Assembly: GCA_913046125.1 (NCBI GenBank)
Contig: CAJWRL010000032.1
Coordinates: 1-8,852, forward strand
DNA: 8,852 nt
Direction: 5' to 3'
Source of the DNA: an uncultured Gammaproteobacteria bacterium
GTDB lineage: Bacteria > Pseudomonadota > Gammaproteobacteria > GCA-002705445 > GCA-002716945
The notes beneath the pieces are model-generated. The model did not search any database. It had not been told where the DNA came from and saw only the letters and a list, made by a program, of their open reading frames with translations. The position numbers and the translations under genes are program-made. Positions 6,550-8,852 of this stretch are shown piece by piece (the stretch's first letter is position 1; the number at the start of each line of letters is the position of its first letter).

Positions 6550-7907
6550 CAGTAAACACAAGATTTGCACCTAGTCCCACTGGATGGCTTCATATAGGAG
6601 GTGTTAGAACAGCTCTGTATAGCTGGTTGTATGCAAGAAAAAATAAAGGAAAATTCTTCCTTAGAATAGATGATACGGATACTTCCAGAAGCACAGATGA
6701 ATTCAAAGACTCAATCATCTCAGCACTCAAACAACTCGGCCTGGAACATGATGATGAAATTACGTATCAATCACTGAGATTCAATCACTACATTGATAAA
6801 GTTGAGGAACTTCTCAACAAAGATTTGGCTTACTATGACAAAGTGGAGAAAAATGAAAAGACAAGAGAGACTGATTTAGCTCTTGCCTATGATAATAGGC
6901 TTAACAAAGAAGGACATGTTATCAGATTTAGGAATCAGAGAGAAAGTATAGTTAGCATCAGTGATTCTGTTCACGGAGAAATAAAATTTGATCCAAAAAT
7001 TTTTTTTGATGTTGTAATTCTTAGATCAAATGGTGTACCCACTTATAATCTTACGTCTGTGGTAGATGACATTGATATGGAAATAACGCATCTCATCAGA
7101 GGAGATGATCACTTAAGTAACTTACCTGTACAAGTAAATCTTTTCAAATCATTTGAGGCGGATGTTCCCATCTTTTGTCACCTTCCTATGATTCATGGGA
7201 CTGATGGTAAGAGATTATCAAAAAGACATGGGGCAGTGGATATAAATCATTTTCTCAGGCAAGGGTACAGAGTTGATGCTTTGATAAATTATTTAGTCAA
7301 AACCGGTTGGTCGCATGGTGATAAAGAAATTTTCAGTATTGAGGAACTGTTAGAGCTTTTTGATTTAGGTCGGGTTACCAAATCCGCAGCAACTTTTGAT
7401 ATTGATAAATTGAACTGGTTAAATCAACACTATATCAAAAATGATGACATTGATAATGTAGCAGAGCAAATACTTCCATACTTACAAGAACAAAATCTTC
7501 CAAATAAAGTATCAAATGATGATTATCTAAAAAATATATTACTTCTCGGAATTGAGAGAGAATTCTCTCTTAAAAATATTGCTAGTAGCATTACATATTT
7601 TTACCAGGATGAGATTCATTACGATTTTAATACAATTGCGAAGTATGAAAAAACTCAGACTATAAAAATACTGAAAGATATTGTTACTAAATTTTTTACT
7701 ATAGATTTCAATGACAAGCCGTCAATAAGTGCCTGTGTTAAGTCATCATGTGAAGATCTCAAGCTTAAGTTTAAAGATATAGGGCCACTAATTCGATTTG
7801 CTACAACTGGTAAATTGAATGCACCCTCTATAGATGATCTTTGCTTTCTATTGGGTAAAAAAAGGGTAATTGAGAGAATATCTAGATTATTAGAAATTTA
7901 TAAATAA
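6546..7907 (+). CDS. gltX: Glutamate--tRNA ligase (class I, GluRS)
   Basis: A 453-residue glutamyl-tRNA synthetase that charges tRNA with glutamate in the cytoplasm, slightly short of the usual 465-490. The Rossmann fold begins APSPTGWLHIGG (HIGH-like motif, H16-I-G-G19), followed by RIDDTD, which binds glutamate and ATP. IRGDDHLSN marks the second half of the catalytic domain, and the KMSKS-like loop is K222-R-L-S-K226 in GTDGKRLSKRHGA. The C-terminal 200 residues form the helical anticodon-binding part. The region after LAYYDK, where E. coli GluRS carries zinc-binding cysteines, has none here and is shortened (DKVEKNEKTRETD). The ATG overlaps the TldE stop by 4 bases, an uncommon setting for this housekeeping gene. 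It could be the only GluRS or a second paralogue, possibly with altered tRNA choice; the window cannot decide. Confidence 0.93.
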   Translation: MTVNTRFAPSPTGWLHIGGVRTALYSWLYARKNKGKFFLRIDDTDTSRSTDEFKDSIISALKQLGLEHDDEITYQSLRFNHYIDKVEELLNKDLAYYDKVEKNEKTRETDLALAYDNRLNKEGHVIRFRNQRESIVSISDSVHGEIKFDPKIFFDVVILRSNGVPTYNLTSVVDDIDMEITHLIRGDDHLSNLPVQVNLFKSFEADVPIFCHLPMIHGTDGKRLSKRHGAVDINHFLRQGYRVDALINYLVKTGWSHGDKEIFSIEELLELFDLGRVTKSAATFDIDKLNWLNQHYIKNDDIDNVAEQILPYLQEQNLPNKVSNDDYLKNILLLGIEREFSLKNIASSITYFYQDEIHYDFNTIAKYEKTQTIKILKDIVTKFFTIDFNDKPSISACVKSSCEDLKLKFKDIGPLIRFATTGKLNAPSIDDLCFLLGKKRVIERISRLLEIYK

Positions 7908-7926
7908 TTCCATAGCAAAAAATATA

Positions 7927-8394
7927 CTAAATCTTGACAATTAGTGGCTTCACTGTTTTAAGAATGTTGGCAAGTTTTTCATTTTTTACGATCGAGACAG
8001 GTTTGAACTCTTTTTTTGCTTGAAATAGATCATCTCTCTCAGATTGATTTATTACTATGGATCCGCTATCGCATGATACGGATCTATGATAAGTTTTCTT
8101 AGGTATTCTCAATGCACCACTGTCGCGATCAAGCTTTACAATTTGATATGGCTTATCCCACTCAAAATTAATTAATTCAAAAGTCCTTGAACCATGAACA
8201 ACTCTGTTGTTATCTACCTGATGATAATGTACATAAAATTGCTTATTACCTAGACTATCATCAGGAGGAGAGACAGCTGCAGAATCGTGTATTACAAGAT
8301 CAGATGCATTAGATTTCGGCATTGTGATATCAAAGAAAAGAACGTCCTTAGTTTTTCTGAAAATCTTATGTCTATGCAAATTAATGTTCTTCAC
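7927..8394 (-). CDS. Small conserved-looking protein, probable cupin fold
   Basis: A 155-residue protein that I do not firmly recognise. The central part looks like a single-domain cupin. FYVHYHQVDNNRVVHGSRTFELINF (about residues 53-77) gives two histidines before a strand-turn-strand, as in cupin motif 1. ALRIPKKTYHRSVSCDSGSIVINQSERDD gives the proline-x-x-x-histidine of motif 2 and an ending like that of sugar-nucleotide ketoisomerase cupins (FdtA/QdtA type: IPxxxxH...SexD). No signal peptide or membrane segment is seen. The only possible start is GTG at 8394: the upstream frame closes after two codons, and the neighbouring ATG is out of frame and meets a stop at once. No Shine-Dalgarno is visible. 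It converges on gltX (19 bases between stops) and diverges from the phosphatase-like gene. Sugar modification is a guess from the cupin type; the fold call is moderate. Confidence 0.7.
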   Translation of the reverse strand: MKNINLHRHKIFRKTKDVLFFDITMPKSNASDLVIHDSAAVSPPDDSLGNKQFYVHYHQVDNNRVVHGSRTFELINFEWDKPYQIVKLDRDSGALRIPKKTYHRSVSCDSGSIVINQSERDDLFQAKKEFKPVSIVKNEKLANILKTVKPLIVKI

Positions 8395-8406
8395 ATTTAT
8401 TTAGTA

Positions 8407-8419
8407 GCATGAATCATGC
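8407..8419. promoter_or_regulatory. 13-base palindrome, possible operator
   Basis: GCATGA-a-TCATGC has two perfect 6-base arms around one central base. It lies in the divergent gap, 12 bases upstream of the GTG start of the cupin-like gene and about 87 bases from the likely start of the phosphatase-like gene. A single-base centre cannot form an RNA hairpin loop, so binding by a dimeric regulator is the more natural reading. No family can be assigned. Confidence 0.35.
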
Positions 8420-8444
8420 CAAAAAGATGATAACGGCATATAAA

Positions 8445-8472
8445 TTGCATATCTTTAGGTAGATAATATAAA
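8445..8472 (+). promoter_or_regulatory. Possible sigma70-type promoter for the phosphatase-like gene
   Basis: TTGCAT (8445-8450) and TATAAA (8467-8472) are separated by 16 bases and resemble -35 and -10 boxes. Transcription would begin near 8479, which would leave the ATG at 8472 outside the transcript and the TTG at 8507 as the first usable start. The match is suggestive only, given the AT-rich background. Confidence 0.28.
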
Positions 8473-8506
8473 TGTTATAAATTTTGATTTAAAAAAAACC
8501 ACTCTT

Positions 8507-8852
8507 TTGGTATTTACAGATATTGATGGAACCTTAATTAATAACGATACATTCTTTGAGGGAAAGAATATTGAAATTGCCGAGACACTACATCAACACA
8601 ATCATATATTGATCTATAACTCTAGTAAGACTTTTGATGAAATTGTTAATATGCAAAAAAAATTTAATACAAGTTTCCCATTTATTTGTGAAACTGGAGG
8701 TGGAATATATTATAAAAACCTCCTTACTCAGGCCTCTGATGAATTGAGAGAGGGCTATTCTATAATGTATGAATCAAAAAAAATAGAAATGTTTAAAAAG
8801 ATCATCAAGGAAGAGGTGCAGAAAAACTTTAAAAATGATCTAGATATGTTTG
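8507..8852 (+). CDS. Mannosyl-3-phosphoglycerate phosphatase-like HAD hydrolase, 3'-truncated
   Basis: The N-terminal 115 or so residues of a HAD-IIB phosphatase that continues past the right edge. HAD motif I is VFTDIDGT, with the nucleophile Asp at 8519 and the second Asp at 8525. Motif II is IYNSSKT, the SSKT form typical of mannosyl-3-phosphoglycerate phosphatases (MPGP), and PFICETGGGIYY matches the PFIxENGGAIY block of that family. MPGP removes phosphate to release mannosylglycerate (or glucosylglycerate in relatives), a compatible solute. The frame is open from 8459, but its only usual start codon before motif I is TTG at 8507, which gives a very short N-terminus with no Shine-Dalgarno. 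An ATG at 8472, well spaced from AGGTAG, is in another frame and stops after one codon. So the start is unusual or an indel has broken it. Family call is good; start uncertain. Confidence 0.78.
   Translation, partial: MVFTDIDGTLINNDTFFEGKNIEIAETLHQHNHILIYNSSKTFDEIVNMQKKFNTSFPFICETGGGIYYKNLLTQASDELREGYSIMYESKKIEMFKKIIKEEVQKNFKNDLDMF

Noticed and set aside
6363..6593. Cys-containing - strand frame across the tldE/gltX junction.
   Set aside because: It is antisense to two well-supported genes whose coupling spans the same bases, and there is no independent evidence for it.
7908..7926. An intrinsic terminator between gltX and the convergent cupin-like gene.
   Set aside because: The 19 bases are A/T-rich with no GC stem; convergent transcription probably has no simple hairpin terminator here.
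8395..8506. A RiPP precursor peptide or small RNA in the largest intergenic gap.
   Set aside because: No open frame of useful length with a leader-like or core-like sequence and no stable hairpin with a U-tract was seen.

Overview
The window is AT-rich (by eye about two thirds A+T), almost fully coding, and packed into short operons with 4-base ATGA overlaps, 1-base joins and convergent genes that nearly touch. Glycosyltransferases of lipopolysaccharide (LPS) core type, an arsenosugar-type radical SAM cluster, a TldD/TldE pair, a bacterial GluRS and a mannosyl-3-phosphoglycerate phosphatase-like gene together suggest a Gram-negative, probably marine bacterium with a streamlined genome. A gammaproteobacterium is my best guess from gene style. 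The taxon is an inference; no rRNA or other firm marker is present.

Region 1 (1-1543, + strand): the 3' part of a GT4 glycosyltransferase that runs in from the left edge, translationally coupled to a WaaE/KdtX-like GT2 enzyme. These look like the end of an LPS core or surface glycan operon.

Region 2 (1545-3751, - strand): a three-gene operon, read in the order arsS-like radical SAM enzyme, TIGR04283-type GT2 transferase, TIGR04282-type GT-A transferase. This trio is known from arsenosugar clusters (also called 'rSAM/selenodomain-associated'). No arsM methyltransferase lies in the window.

Region 3 (3791-7907, + strand): a TldD-like zinc protease subunit with an HExxxH motif, its TldE/PmbA-like partner lacking that motif, and a glutamate--tRNA ligase. 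The three are joined by overlapping stop and start codons. The GluRS has both class I signature motifs but none of the zinc-site cysteines seen in E. coli GluRS. The operon is divergent from region 2 across only 39 bases.

Region 4 (7927-8852): a small, probably cupin-fold protein on the - strand with a GTG start. Divergent from it is the start of a HAD-type mannosyl-3-phosphoglycerate phosphatase-like gene, which runs off the right edge and has no ATG start. The roughly 110-base gap between them holds a clean 13-base palindrome that could be an operator.

I found no RNA genes, mobile elements, CRISPR arrays or convincing intrinsic terminators. No gene-free stretch reaches 300 bases. The most interesting points are the possible arsenosugar operon, the TldDE-GluRS coupling next to a radical SAM gene, the zinc-less GluRS, and the odd starts of the two rightmost genes.
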